Assembly: GCA_903772945.1 (NCBI GenBank)
Contig: CAICTM010000066.1
Coordinates: 62,001 to 126,000 of the forward strand
Direction: 5' to 3'
DNA: 64,000 nucleotides
Source: Seminavis robusta
Taxonomy: Eukaryota > Bacillariophyta > Bacillariophyceae > Naviculales > Naviculaceae
Shown here: positions 1 to 10,712 of the stretch, in pieces
Numbering within the stretch: position 1 is the stretch's first letter
Layout of the letters: every line of letters begins with the position of its first letter
The notes under the pieces: model-generated
The model's input: only the letters and a program-made list of their open reading frames with translations
The model's database searches: none
What the model was told of the DNA's origin: nothing
Position numbers and translations under genes: made by a program

Positions 1-1
1 A

Positions 2-811
2 TTCAAAGAAGAAGACGACGACGACGAAAGCGAATCTGGTTTCGAGTTCGGAGACGGTGGCTTTGGAAACGTAGACTTTGGGGACCTTCTCTGCGAAGAG
101 TACTCGGTCGAGTTGGCAGAACCCTCCGTTGCGGAAGAAAAAGCACCAGATAAAAGCAAGAAGTCCGGCAAGAAATCTGACAAGAAATCTGACAAGAAAT
201 CTGACAAGAAGTCTGGCAAGAAGAAGAAGAAACACGATCCGTTTGTGGACCGGTCGAAGACCATTTTTGTAGATGAAGAACCATCGGAGGGTGATGGGGG
301 GCCACGTCGTGTGTTTTCGAAAGTAGTGATGGAAACTGACAGTCACCCATTCTTCAAGAGAGTCTGGAACGTTCGTCACATCTTGAATGAGAAATCTCCA
401 CTGTTGAATGCGGATGCAAGGAGTTTGATCCGACTCAACGACGGTTTCTGGCCGGCCTCAATGTGCAACGCAGATGTGATCAAGAGCTGCTTAGAGGTCA
501 CGCAACTCATTGTTACCATGTCTGGAACCGCAGTCGCATCGGGCAGCTCGGTGTATAAGCTGCATGTCTACGATCTTAATTTGGCCAAAGTCGGCTATAT
601 TTTTGAGAATCCATTGGCTAAGGATAGAGATGGGAAACTCACAGTGGACTGGAATCTTGTGAATGCCATGGTACCGCAGAAGGAAGCGAAAGATGAAGAA
701 CTATCGGACTGCTCCATCAACCTCGATAGTGGCGATCGGGGTCAATCAAGGTTTGGTCGAATGCGACGCAGATTGTCTTTTGGGATGACTACTCTAGGTC
801 CTACTGCTTGA
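2..811 (+). CDS. Inward-rectifier (Kir-type) potassium channel, C-terminal part (5' end outside window)
   Basis: The frame is open from the window edge to TGA at 809-811, so this is the 3' part of a longer gene. The visible protein starts with an acidic stretch and then a lysine-rich linker with tandem KKSD units at about 165-225. A globular region follows, containing WNVRHILNEKSPLL, a LIVTMSGT strand and a YKLHVYDLNLAKVGY segment. This order resembles the cytoplasmic immunoglobulin-like domain of Kir channels, where a His-x-x-x-(D/N)-E-x-S-P-L motif precedes the beta strands that form the gating ring. The pore and membrane helices would lie upstream and are not visible, so channel function is inferred from the domain alone. 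The tail is basic (RRRLSFG). The KKSD linker is an unusual insertion ahead of the domain. Confidence 0.72.
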   Translation, partial: FKEEDDDDESESGFEFGDGGFGNVDFGDLLCEEYSVELAEPSVAEEKAPDKSKKSGKKSDKKSDKKSDKKSGKKKKKHDPFVDRSKTIFVDEEPSEGDGGPRRVFSKVVMETDSHPFFKRVWNVRHILNEKSPLLNADARSLIRLNDGFWPASMCNADVIKSCLEVTQLIVTMSGTAVASGSSVYKLHVYDLNLAKVGYIFENPLAKDRDGKLTVDWNLVNAMVPQKEAKDEELSDCSINLDSGDRGQSRFGRMRRRLSFGMTTLGPTA

Positions 812-1298
812 AACGAAACAAGCCATATTCCAATCTACCTTTGCCGGTCTGTACTCTGCACACATTGCCTTCTCGTATGCTGTTCCTGCTTCCTTGGCGA
901 TTGAATCGACCGCCAATGTACAGGAGCACACAGTTAGTTGCCGTAGATCCTTGAATAGTGGGACTACTTTTTGAAACAGCCTTATAGAACGGCCAGTAGC
1001 TTGAAATGATGTCAATTCTACGACCACTCCCACCGCGCCCAGGCCGCTCTGTGATTTGGCATCACCGCAAGCAGTGACACGCTACTAAGAACACTTTGCT
1101 ACTATGCTTAGAATCAAATCCTGCAATAGAGCGACGAAGGTACTGATACCTGTCCAGGAAAGCATCATTACTTTCCGTTGTGTTTGAGGCACACGCACAT
1201 ATTCACATGAACACTTTTTGAACATTCTTCATCAAACAAGGTTTCATTCATCAATTTCCAGTGTCAAACAACAGCTGAGTCTGCAATAATTGTTGTCT
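812..1298. other. Intergenic stretch
   Basis: Lies between the stops of two convergent genes, so it probably holds both 3' UTRs. The short open frames here show no family features. Nothing else seen. Confidence 0.5.
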
Positions 1299-1853
1299 CT
1301 AACCAATCTTCGACAAGGCAGCTCCACAAGATCCAAGGGTACTGCCTAGCTGTCCCAGCTGGGATGAAACACTGCTCACGTTGGAGGACGTGGTTTCCCA
1401 AGCGGATTTCAAGTTGCTGTATTGGGTAGTCGCCTTTTTGTGTTTGTTGTTGATCGTGTTCAAGGTCGAGGTAGCACCACTCATGCTATCCATCACACCA
1501 CAAGAGCAACAGCCGGATCGCTTACTCGTGGTAGAAGTTGCTGCAGGAGCAGGGGCTGGGGCAGCAGCAGCTGCAGAGGTAGTAGTAGCTTCAGGCTTGG
1601 TCTCCTCAGGTTGGCTTTCCAAGATGGACTGAGCATCTTGCTGCGATTGCTGCATCTGCTGCCACTGAAGAAACTGCTGCTGATTACCCTGCTGCGATTG
1701 CTGCATCTGCTGCCACTGAAGAAACTGTTGGTATTGCTGACTCTGCATTTGTTGTTGCATTTGTTGCTGCTGCTGCCACTGGAGGAATTGCTGGTATTGC
1801 TGATCCTGCTGCGTCGCAGGGACAGGACTCACAACGATCTCCGCTTCCGCCAT
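1299..1853 (-). CDS. Gln-rich low-complexity protein with QFLQWQQMQQ repeats
   Basis: A 184-residue single-exon frame. I start it at the ATG at 1853, since the open frame upstream has only non-ATG codons. Residues about 20-75 are almost all Gln with Trp, Phe and Met in a recurring QQFLQWQQMQQSQQ unit. An Ala/Pro/Thr-rich linker follows, then a short CCSCG cluster and a C-terminal part rich in Ser, Thr, Leu and Gly that looks like an amphipathic helix (NNKHKKATTQYSNLKSAW). No signal peptide or membrane span is evident. The repeats are also near-identical at the DNA level (about 1640-1800), so the region probably expands and contracts. Function unknown. The composition would suit a prion-like or scaffold protein, but that is speculation. 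Confidence 0.6.
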   Translation of the reverse strand: MAEAEIVVSPVPATQQDQQYQQFLQWQQQQQMQQQMQSQQYQQFLQWQQMQQSQQGNQQQFLQWQQMQQSQQDAQSILESQPEETKPEATTTSAAAAAPAPAPAATSTTSKRSGCCSCGVMDSMSGATSTLNTINNKHKKATTQYSNLKSAWETTSSNVSSVSSQLGQLGSTLGSCGAALSKIG

Positions 1854-2103
1854 CTTGAAGGACCACAGAAAAAATAAATGGGGCTTGCACAATTCAGGTC
1901 CTAACAAAGGGCGAGGACAAGGGGAAGCTTCTGGGATCAGACCTCAGAATAAATGCCACCACCGAAGCCAAAATATCTTGGCAGAAAAAGTTGGATTTAG
2001 AGCAATTTTGTGAGGCTGCTTGTTGTTGGCGAAGGTGCTCTTGGCGGGTTAACTCACGCCACATTCGAATCACGAGCTGGGGGAAATGTATGTTTCCAGT
2101 CCA
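1854..2103. other. Upstream region of the Gln-rich gene
   Basis: Non-coding by eye. Presumably holds the promoter of the minus-strand Gln-rich gene. No clear TATA element. Confidence 0.4.
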
Positions 2104-2455
2104 GCAAGGTCACGAAACGGGACTGTTTCCGTGAAACTGATGTTAGTTTCACGGAAATGGCTCCATTTCTGTGAAACTAACCCTTTCCGTGAAACTAACT
2201 CGATTCCCGTGAAACTATTAGTTTCACGGAAATTTCGGTGAAACTAATCTGATTTCGGTGAAACTAGATACAGTGCTGTGATAGTAAATCAACGTAAACA
2301 CGACTGCAAACGTGAAAATAACTCAAAACCGTGAAACTAACTATCATAGTTGCACTGAAATTCCGTGAAGCTAACTCAAAACCGTGAAACTGATATTTCC
2401 GTGAAACTATCATTTCCATGAAACTAATGCTTTGAGCCCCTTTTCCTGACCTTGC
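2104..2455. repeat. Foldback repeat cluster of TTTCCGTGAAACTAA units with short terminal inverted repeats
   Basis: About a dozen copies of a motif near TTTCCGTGAAACTAA occur here, most in one direction and at least two reversed (TTAGTTTCACGGAAA near 2143 and 2218), which makes hairpins. The edges carry an inverted repeat: GCAAGGTCA at 2104-2112 and TGACCTTGC at 2447-2455, extending imperfectly to about 16 of 18 bases. No clear target-site duplication is visible. It looks like a foldback or MITE-type element, or a locally amplified motif. Confidence 0.6.
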
Positions 2456-4489
2456 AGGTCAACGGGGGTTCAGAGAGTAAGAGTGGGGAAAAGCGAATGT
2501 TGGCTTCCAGCATACTCAGTACAGTACTATCTTGTGTCAGAGCTCCACTCTAGCTAGCTACAATGCCCTGTAGCGCTACAGGTACAGGTAGAGCCACTGG
2601 TAGCTAGCTAGAGTAGCAGGGAGGTTATCTACGGAAGCAGGTGGAGGGCCAGGCTTAGGGAAATAGAAGGCGAAATTCAGGACTAGTTTCCGTCGCTACA
2701 AACTGGGGTTCAAAGCTATTGAATTGTTGGATAGCCAGAGCTAGCTTAGTAGCTAGTACAAGTTACGCTGTAGTACCAGCTTTGAGTGCATCAGTGCACC
2801 GTTCTCGCTATCACCAAAGGTGGCTGCACCAGAGGACTTGATTTCGGGATAAAGCAGAGAAAAAATGAAACGTAGCTGAGTGCAGTAGCTTCGACTCGAC
2901 TCATCGTCTCCGGATCCTGCGGGGGAGTCTCTGGGATGTGCGCTTGAGCTACTGAGAGAGGGGGGTTGCTACTTCCTACTTGGTCCTTTCGTAGCGGATC
3001 GCTGGCTGGATGCTCCTAATGATTGCAAGAGAAGTTGTCCCGGAGCAACAACCTTCGACGGAGCTGGAAAGTCACAGGTGCGTTCTTGCTGCCGTTGTTG
3101 TCATGGCTGTTGTCGCTGTTACTCGCACTGGCAGTCGAGTTGCTGTCGTTGTCCTCTAAAAAGACCACCGGGGGCAATGGTCGCCGGTGGTGCAACGGCG
3201 CATCATCTGAGCTGCGCTTTCCGTCGCTTTGGACGCAAGGGCTCAAGCATTTCGAGTAATCCATCAATAGAGATGAAGGACGAGGACTGTTGCTGCAAGT
3301 GTTGGAAGAGGTAGTTGATTCGATCATGATTATTTTTTATAAGAGAGGCCCAAGCTAGCTAGCTATTAGTTAGACTGGCAGGTTCCTTGCTACGATGTAG
3401 GATGCTACTGGAAGCTTGAAGTACCTACGTACGGTAGGTTTCATGCACAGATACAAAACAACCAGCAAGTGGTTACCAGCAAGTGCTTGTCGGTGTTGTT
3501 TTACGGTTTTACGGTACTGCACTTGATTTCTGGGAAGTGGGGAAACAACCATTTGCTGGTCCAGAAAGCGGGAAAAACAAATGTCGTTTCCCCCACTTCC
3601 CTAGCTAGGGCATTCAAGCTTTCCGAGTTGTGAGAGCTGTTGTGAGTCGAGTCTGGGCAGTCGAGCGAACGTTCCGGAACTCCCGCTGGACTTCCTTGGG
3701 ATGGACACCCGTGGGAGTCGAGTAGTCTACCATCGTTCGCAGGAACTCCTTTCAGCTTCCTGGGCATCACGAAAACCAGCAAGACCAACGAGATAGCCGC
3801 TGCGGGTCTCCAGCTCTAAATTGGGGAACCTTCTACGGAAGCCGTCAGGGGGCAAAGGTAGAGGGGCTACTAGCTAGCAGCGGGTTCGTTGTACGTTGCA
3901 CATCTACAGCGACAAAACATCAGGCGGCTAGCTAGACTTGTAGGGACGCCTGCTACTGGAACGGAGAGCAAATAAATGACGGGTCCAGATTGGAAGATGC
4001 TGCATAGGGATTCTAAATGCATGTCTTGGTGATGTCTCGAAATGCCGATTGCCATTGGAATCTTTGTTAATGAATAGCTAACCTGCCTTACTACACGCGG
4101 GAAGGTGCCTGTCATGGAGCCGCCAATGTTTTGGTACCTGGTACCTGTGGAAAGCCAACACTGTCATCTAGCTAGCTAGCCAGAACACTCATCAGAAGCA
4201 AAAATAATAGACATGAATAGCTCAGGTCTTCGGCATTCTGAATATTCTCGCAGCTCTCGCTGGCTAGTACTGTACCGAAGCGGTGGGTACGGGTGTCAAA
4301 GGCAGCCCAAACGTCACTCTTTGGATCTTGCGATCTTTGCGATCTTTGGACCTCGAGTCAAAACAGAAAAACTGCTCGGGCACCACACATCGATCGGCTT
4401 GAGAGGGTTCTGCTTCGACAGTTGGACATAATTCAAGGATCGGCACCAGTATCTATTACCCGCAGTGACCGACTTTTAATTACTTGACC
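2456..4489. other. Gene-poor intergenic region
   Basis: Contains many AGCTAGCTAG runs (near 2550-2620, 2740, 3352, 3870, 4170), the palindromic GGTACCTGGTACC at 4133-4145, and several short low-complexity open frames. Only the frame at 3016-3327 is listed separately. The last part should hold the promoter of the cysteine synthase gene. Confidence 0.5.
3016..3327 (-). CDS. Doubtful small Ser/Asn-rich ORF
   Basis: A 103-residue frame beginning at an ATG at 3327, with an AT-rich TATAAAAAATA stretch just upstream on the minus strand. The product is rich in Ser, Asn, Asp and Arg with no recognisable domain. It overlaps open frames on the other strand. The TATA-like run is the only reason to mention it; it may well be random. 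Confidence 0.15.
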   Translation of the reverse strand: MIESTTSSNTCSNSPRPSSLLMDYSKCLSPCVQSDGKRSSDDAPLHHRRPLPPVVFLEDNDSNSTASASNSDNSHDNNGSKNAPVTFQLRRRLLLRDNFSCNH

Positions 4490-5905
4490 ATGATGATCAA
4501 ACAACGCCTTTTCGTGGCCAGCGTGGCCATCATTTCCTATACATCTGCCTTTGTGGTGGATGCCAATCCGTTTCGTCGCATCTTTGGCTGTGGCTCCAAG
4601 ACGTCCCTGAATTCCGAACGTCCCAAGATTGCCAATTCGGTGTTGGATTTGATTGGCAACACGCCACTGGTCCGAATCAATCGAGTGTCGGAAGGATGCG
4701 TCGCCGAAGTCGTGGCCAAATTGGAATCTAGCAATCCTGCCAACAGTGTCAAGGACCGTATCGCCTTGAGTATGATTCGTCAAGCCGAAGCCCGTGGCGA
4801 CATTGCTCCCGGCAAGACCACCTTGGTAGAACCAACCTCTGGAAACACGGGAATTGGATTGGCCATGGTCGCTGCCACTCTGGGATACAAACTCATTTTG
4901 ACCATGCCCGAGTCCATGAGTATGGAACGACGTGTCTTGCTCAAGGCGTTTGGAGCCGATGTCGTATTGACACCAGCTGCCAAGGGAATGGGAGGTGAGT
5001 TTTGTTTTTGGACAGCCACAAAACATCATCCGATTTTTTAAGTTTTCGAGTTTGGTGGTTCTTGCTCTGAAGGCTGCTCTCATTTTTGGCTCAATCTTTT
5101 TCTCCTCTATCCATTTCTTTTTTTAGGAGCCATTGCCAAAGCGGAAGAAATTGTCAACTCCTTGGGTGCCGATGGCATGCTCTTGCAGCAGTTCAACAAC
5201 CCTGACAACCCAAAGGTAGGATGGATATTCAGCCAATTTTGTAAAAACTACCGAGCTGAAACATTTGTGTGAATGGAACTTGTTTCTAACTCCGTTTTCC
5301 CCTATTTCCAATCTTGTTTGGTTTGCTTTTGTTTGTGTTCTTTTTGCATTGCATTGTAATCTTTCTCGACGGATATATATATATATATATAGGTCCACCG
5401 CGAAACCACTGGACCCGAAATCTGGCGTGATACTGACGGAAAGATTGATATCCTCGTGGGCGGTGTCGGAACGGGAGGAACCCTCACTGGATGCGGACAA
5501 TACCTCAAGCCTCTCAATCCCGCGCTCCAAATTGTCGCCGTCGAACCCGTCGAATCGGCCGTACTCAGTGGAGGAAAACCAGGACCACACAAAATTCAAG
5601 GCATTGGAGCCGGATTCATCCCCGGGAATGCCGATACCAGCTTGCTCGATGAAGTCATTCAAATCTCGGGAGAAGATGCCATGGCACAAGCACGAACTGT
5701 CGCCACGTCCGAAGGTATCTTTTGTGGAATTTCCAGTGGTGCTGCCATCTTGGCTGCCTGCCAAGTCGCCAAGCGTCCCGAAAATGCCGGAAAGCGAATC
5801 GTTGTCATTATTCCCAGTTTTGGAGAACGTTACTTGTCCACCGCCTTGTTCCAAAACTTGTGGGACGAAGCGGCAGCACTCAAACCAGAATCTATTGGGG
5901 CTTAG
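4490..5905 (+). CDS. OASTL: Cysteine synthase (O-acetylserine (thiol) lyase), plastid-type
   Basis: Makes cysteine from O-acetylserine and sulfide with PLP. Three exons, 4490-4994, 5127-5215 and 5393-5905, joined by GT-AG introns that keep one frame of 368 residues. The core shows the PLP-lysine motif ([13 protein letters not shown]), the substrate loop [10 protein letters not shown], the glycine-rich [10 protein letters not shown] phosphate loop and a late GISSGAA segment, all standard for the family. The N-terminus (about 25 residues) is a hydrophobic signal peptide ending in TSAFVV. In diatoms a Phe right after the cleavage site marks plastid import, so a plastid location is likely. I chose the ATG at 4490 because the frame upstream offers only TTG. 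The second intron ends in a TA microsatellite that abuts the acceptor. It converges with the sulfate-activation gene 560 bp downstream. Confidence 0.93.
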
Positions 5906-6464
5906 ACCTTTCAAAAATCTCCAAAAATCAAACTACTATAGTAGCCGTGTTCTTTATGTTGTCGAGCCGAGTTACGGCATGGCGTACGAGTTGGTTTTGT
6001 ATGTACCGGTACTGTGTGCACGAGCGATAGGTATTCAGTTGAAGGATGCCGCATCGAGTAGGGTCTGCACCAGGGGCCACAAACTGGGGACCAACGTGAG
6101 GGCCGTCATTGCTTTAAAATCCCATAGCTATGCCACTGCCTCTTTTTCGAGTATTCGTTGCTGGCAGCCCCAAGTAAAAGCTACCAGGGGAGGCTCTGGC
6201 AGATTCAGAGGCAGGCAAGACTAAAGGACCATTTTAGGCAGAAAATAAATGCCAGGGACAAAGTAGAACTGAACAGCTGTACACAGCGCATGCTTCGAGA
6301 GCCACCGTGAGGTGACGATGAGAAACTGTCTTCACAGCTTCCTACTGGTATAGCGACTACTGGTACCGGTATCTACAAGAATGATACCCAAATCTAGAAG
6401 TTGTTTTCTAACAGTGCGAACCTCTGTTTCTCTTCATCACACACCTTGCTTTCTTTCCTTTAAC
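5906..6464. other. Intergenic stretch between two convergent sulfur genes
   Basis: Holds the 3' UTRs of both genes. A GGTACCGGTATC palindrome-like motif lies near 6362-6373. Open frames here are extensions or shadows of the flanking genes. Confidence 0.5.
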
Positions 6465-9400
6465 TTACTGCCCACGGCATCCTGGGCTGTCCAACCAAAA
6501 TCCATCGATCTTACCTGACCATTGCGACAGGTCACTGCCATCATGCCCACACAAGCTCTTCCAATGATTATGCGTCTCCTCCACCACTGCCATGGCTTCA
6601 TCGATAGTTCTTGGAATGTCCGAGGCCAAGTTATTCTCGGCTTTTCCATCGCTTGTCTTGTAACGCTTCAACCAATCACGAAGACGATCCATGACACCGG
6701 GCTTCCACTTTTCCAGATCTTCCAAGGAATGAACGTTGGCGGCTTCTTGCGCTTCCACATCGTCGCTTTCGTGAAGAGCAATACAGATAATCTTGTGATC
6801 CGTTTCTCCTTCATCAATCAGTTCGAGACTGCCAAGAACACGGCAACGTCGCAAGCTTCCCATACGAAGAGGAATCGAACCAAACTCCATGATATCAACG
6901 GGATCGTTGTCACCGCCGTATCCTTGAGCTGACTTGAGGTTGGGATCTTCCCAGGTCTGGGGGACAAATCCATAGTTGAAAAAGGGTGTACCGTAGGAAT
7001 AGTATCGCGGGGAGCCATCAGAGTTGGTGTCTTGGGCAATGCAATTGTTCTTGCCAGCCTTCTGCACTTCCATCTTGGCAGCCATGTGCATGGGGATTTC
7101 GGTAATGAAGTGGATGATATTGGGTTCTTCCGGGTTGGTCGGTTTCCAGGGAATATCGTGCCACCAACTTTCGTATTTGGACGATCGGAGTTCGTAGGAT
7201 CCCCGGCCTAGTTTGCCTTCCGACTTGGTATTGCGAGCCTCGGGTGGTTCGATGTTGGGCTGAGACCAGGGAATCCAGCGCTTTTCGTCTGCGTGTTTGT
7301 AGTAGTCTACTACTTGGTCCCAACCCTTGGGCACCATGAATCCACTGGGAATGCAATTGGCTTCAACGAGATCCGTGGGGATATTGGTGGGGCTGCAAAG
7401 GGTAGCCCCATTGCGTGCCAACAAACGCATTTTGGTTCCAGAAATGCTGATGAAGTCGTCCGGTCGGTCGGGATCAGGCACCTTCATGACATTGTCGGTG
7501 ATATCGTACATGACCTTAACGAAACTCAACATGTTCATTTCACCAGCAATACCGGGAGCATTCTGGAGGACATAGCGACCGTGATCTCCGTCATACAAGT
7601 CATCGTCAGGGTGGGCAACGGCATTCGGACTTCCTTTCATTCCGGCAGGGTCACGTCCAACCACAAAGTATGAGGCACCAGCGTTGCGGCGTGACTTGGC
7701 ATGGAATTGTACTTCAGTTGGGCCCGCGTACACCATAGGAGCAGGCCAAATCGCCATGACAGTTGTTTCGGGGTCCAAACCACCAGGATGAGAAGTGCTG
7801 GAAAGCAGAGGAAAGCAAAAGAGTTACAATGAGAGGAGCAACCACAAAAAACAAGAAGCCAAAACCCCATCCGCACAGTACTTCGGTCTCTGGCCTGCAT
7901 GAAACAACATTGCGACCGAAGACTTACCCGGCATCCAATACATGTTCATGCTGCGTGACACGCACATCCAACGGCACATCATCTTCCTTGGTCCAACCTC
8001 CCAATGGACTCAACCACAAGACAGGTTTCTGGTATCCCTGCTTTTTGAGATCCTCTCCGGCACTGCGCATCAGATAAGCATGGCCAGCATGGGTGGGGTT
8101 CCTTGTTTGAAAGGCGTAAACGGTGTCGGCTCCCTTTTGGTGGAATTCCTGGTACAACTCGGTGGTAGTTTTGCGCCATTTGTCCAAACCATCATTGTAT
8201 TGGATTCGTTCCAGCAGTTCCACTTCTCCTCCAATCAAATAGTCACCGCCGCCGTAAATGTGCTTGATGTAAGGATGATCCATATCAATGACACCGTACA
8301 TGCGCGTCACAATTTCTTCCTTGCGATTGTTGTAGACTTCGGGATTGCGAAGAATGGCCACGGTCTTTCCCATTTGTGTCACCAATGCCACAGCCTTCTT
8401 GTCGCTCTTCTCAATCAAATCCTTGGTAAAGGAAGTACAAGACAGAGTAATGGGCAAGGACATACTGACTCGATCGGGGGCGGGATGTTCGGAGAAATGA
8501 GCAAAGTCCGTTTGACTGTTGAGTCGATCCACATTGCCGGTAAGGTTAAAAGGATCCGTCAGAATGGAATTGAAATGCAAAGTTTCCAACAGGGCTCCCT
8601 CTCTCATGAATCCTTTGAGGGGTGCTGCCCATCCTTCTCCAATGGTTTGCAGCCAATTCAAATCAATGTCATGAAGGAGAACGGGGGGAAGAGTCTTGGC
8701 TTCGGCCGTGCGTTCCGCCTTGAGGCTTTCGGGGACGTGCAAATCAACAATTTCTTCTCCATCCGGATTGGGCAGCACCGACTCGGGCAGGACCTTGGGA
8801 GCTCCCTGTAGGATTCCGTCTTGTTCCAACTGGCGAAAGAGTATATTGGACGATTGTTCAATCTCCAGTTCATGTGTCTTGAGCGTGATTTCGGGATGCA
8901 GTGGTTCCTCGTAGGGGTCATCGATACAGGTAAAGTGCTTGAGTTCACCCGACGCCACCTTGGCATACTGTCCCTTGGGATCACGATTTTTGAGTTCCTC
9001 GACGGGGACATCCAAAAAGATTTCGTAAAAGGGAATTCCCTGATCTTCATGTCGTTTCCGGACGGCATCCCGATCGGCTCGATAGGGACTAATGAGACCC
9101 ACCAAGGTAATAATGCCAGCATCACTAAAGAGAGTGGCCAATTCGCCCGTTCGCCGGACGGATTCGGCCCGATCGGCTTCACTGAATCCCAAATCACGGT
9201 TGAGGCCGGTGCGTAGATTATCGCCATCCAGACGATAGACGTGTTTGCCATAGAGGGTGATGAGTTTTTCTTCCAATGCCGTGGCAATGGTGGTTTTCCC
9301 GGCGCCACTGCAACCGGTCATCCACAGCGTGGCACCCTTTTGTCCCAACGCCGCGAATCGTTTGGCAGCCGGCAAGTGGCATGCCGCTTGCGATTCTCCC

Positions 9401-10143
9401 GCCTCGGCGGCAGCGCATTCGATAATGTGAGGTGGACTGGACTCGAGTGCTTTGGATCGCAATTGTGCCATAATGTCATTGGCCTGCTGAGGATTGTTGA
9501 GATCGAGATCACCTTTCGTAGCAGGACAAGGTGGGGGTTCGGGACAGTGCAATTCGGGGGTAGAGCTGGTACTACTAGTAGAAGAAGTAGCGGTGGTAGT
9601 TGTTGTTGCTCCTGTGCTGGTTTCGTCGCTGGTAGTGGAACTAGCAGGCTCGGTATTAGGTCTCGGCCACACATTCCCTGTTTTTTCGGGTTTCTTTTCC
9701 ATCATTTCCTTTTCTTCCGGAATCCATTTCTTGCCCATCTCCGTGGGACTCATGGTTTGTTGTGTATTACTACTGGTCCTCATTTGACTGCTGTGAGAAT
9801 TGTAAATGGCCTCGGAATCTCCCGTCCGACTCAGCACAAAGACAATGGCCAACAGGACACAAAATCCCACACACATGGGCATTCGTTCGTGAACCAAGCC
9901 ATCTTGATTATCACCACTGGATGCTTGAGGCGTGTTCAAATAGCCACCACCGCCACCTTTGCGGTTGTCGTCCTGATTAATTGTAGTATCACAAACAAAC
10001 AAAAAATGACAAGATATTAGTATGACCAATGCATGTATTAACTGGGGTATCCATTATACCCCATAAAAATGACACCCAAAAGACACCCAAAGAAAAGACA
10101 CAGGACTTACAATGGAAAGGGGAGCGTAAGCGTACTTGGCCAT
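6465..10143 (-). CDS. APS kinase - ATP sulfurylase - inorganic pyrophosphatase fusion, membrane-anchored
   Basis: One chain of about 1136 residues that activates sulfate. ATP sulfurylase forms APS and PPi, the pyrophosphatase removes PPi, and APS kinase makes PAPS. Three exons: 10143-10111 (33 nt, 11 residues), 9972-7928 and 7797-6465, with phase-consistent GT-AG introns. Order: one membrane span near residues 43-59, a Ser/Thr/Pro-rich linker, APS kinase with P-loop GCSGAGKTT near 231, ATP sulfurylase with QTRNPTHAGH near 640 and GGWTKEDD, then a family I pyrophosphatase with GDNDPVDIMEFG near 989-999. Exon 3 completes the sulfurylase before the pyrophosphatase. Such triple fusions are known from heterokonts. 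The N-terminus lacks a clear signal plus transit peptide, so it may sit on a membrane facing cytosol or lumen. The start ATG is in the small first exon; the ATG at 10029 lies inside the intron. Confidence 0.9.
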
Positions 10144-10712
10144 TGTCGATAGCGTTGTTTCTTACAAAATACTTCCAGAGTTTTTTGGGTATCTTCCCAA
10201 TGACCAAAAGATTAATGACAGTGGAAATCAATGCTAGCAAGATAATACCGGTAGCACCTGAAATAGAGCACTTGGTTTCTATGTTGCTGGATATGGAAAA
10301 CCTTCTGCTAGGATCCGCACCAATACAGTAATACCAGTGCAGAGCAATGAAAGTGGTCGATGATCGTGGCGCCGCTGTGTGCTCTACGATACGGTACCGC
10401 ACCCGCCAACACCACCAAAACCAATGATGCGAAAGATCGTGAGAACGATTCGACTCCCTCGACTAAAGATCGACAGCCGTGACTGGTCTGGATCTCCAAC
10501 GCTGGAAACGAGCCTCATCGTGGGATGGTTTCGTGGAAACGATCCTCACCGTGGTCGTTTCGAGAAAACGATCCTCACCGTGGTCGTTTCGAAAATCTTG
10601 CACCTCCACATCTCGGAGGCTGTTGTTGTTCGTTGCGGCCATAATTTCCTTGCACCCACAATCAGAACGAGTTTGCAAGCTACTGAACACAGACCAAATA
10701 CATTATTTAATC
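10144..10712. other. Shared upstream region of two divergent genes
   Basis: Lies between the starts of the sulfate-activation fusion (-) and the ankyrin-like gene (+). Contains a 29-bp tandem repeat (listed separately). Otherwise no gene seen. Confidence 0.45.
10537..10592. repeat. 29-bp tandem repeat, two copies
   Basis: Two near-identical copies of a unit containing CGATCCTCACCGTGGTCG start at about 10537 and 10566. A more diverged copy precedes them near 10505-10530. Lies about 120 bp upstream of the ankyrin-like start. Confidence 0.75.

Noticed and set aside
2104-2455. Possible CRISPR-like array
   Set aside because: Units occur in both directions with irregular spacing and imperfect copies, no adjacent cas genes, and the setting is eukaryotic.
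5265-6224. 319-residue plus-strand frame overlapping cysteine synthase
   Set aside because: Runs in the wrong frame across an intron, the last exon and the 3' UTR. No coherent protein.
10029-10029. ATG at 10029 as the start of the sulfate-activation fusion
   Set aside because: It lies within a GT-AG intron. The spliced start at 10143 gives a clean frame with a consensus donor and a better N-terminus.
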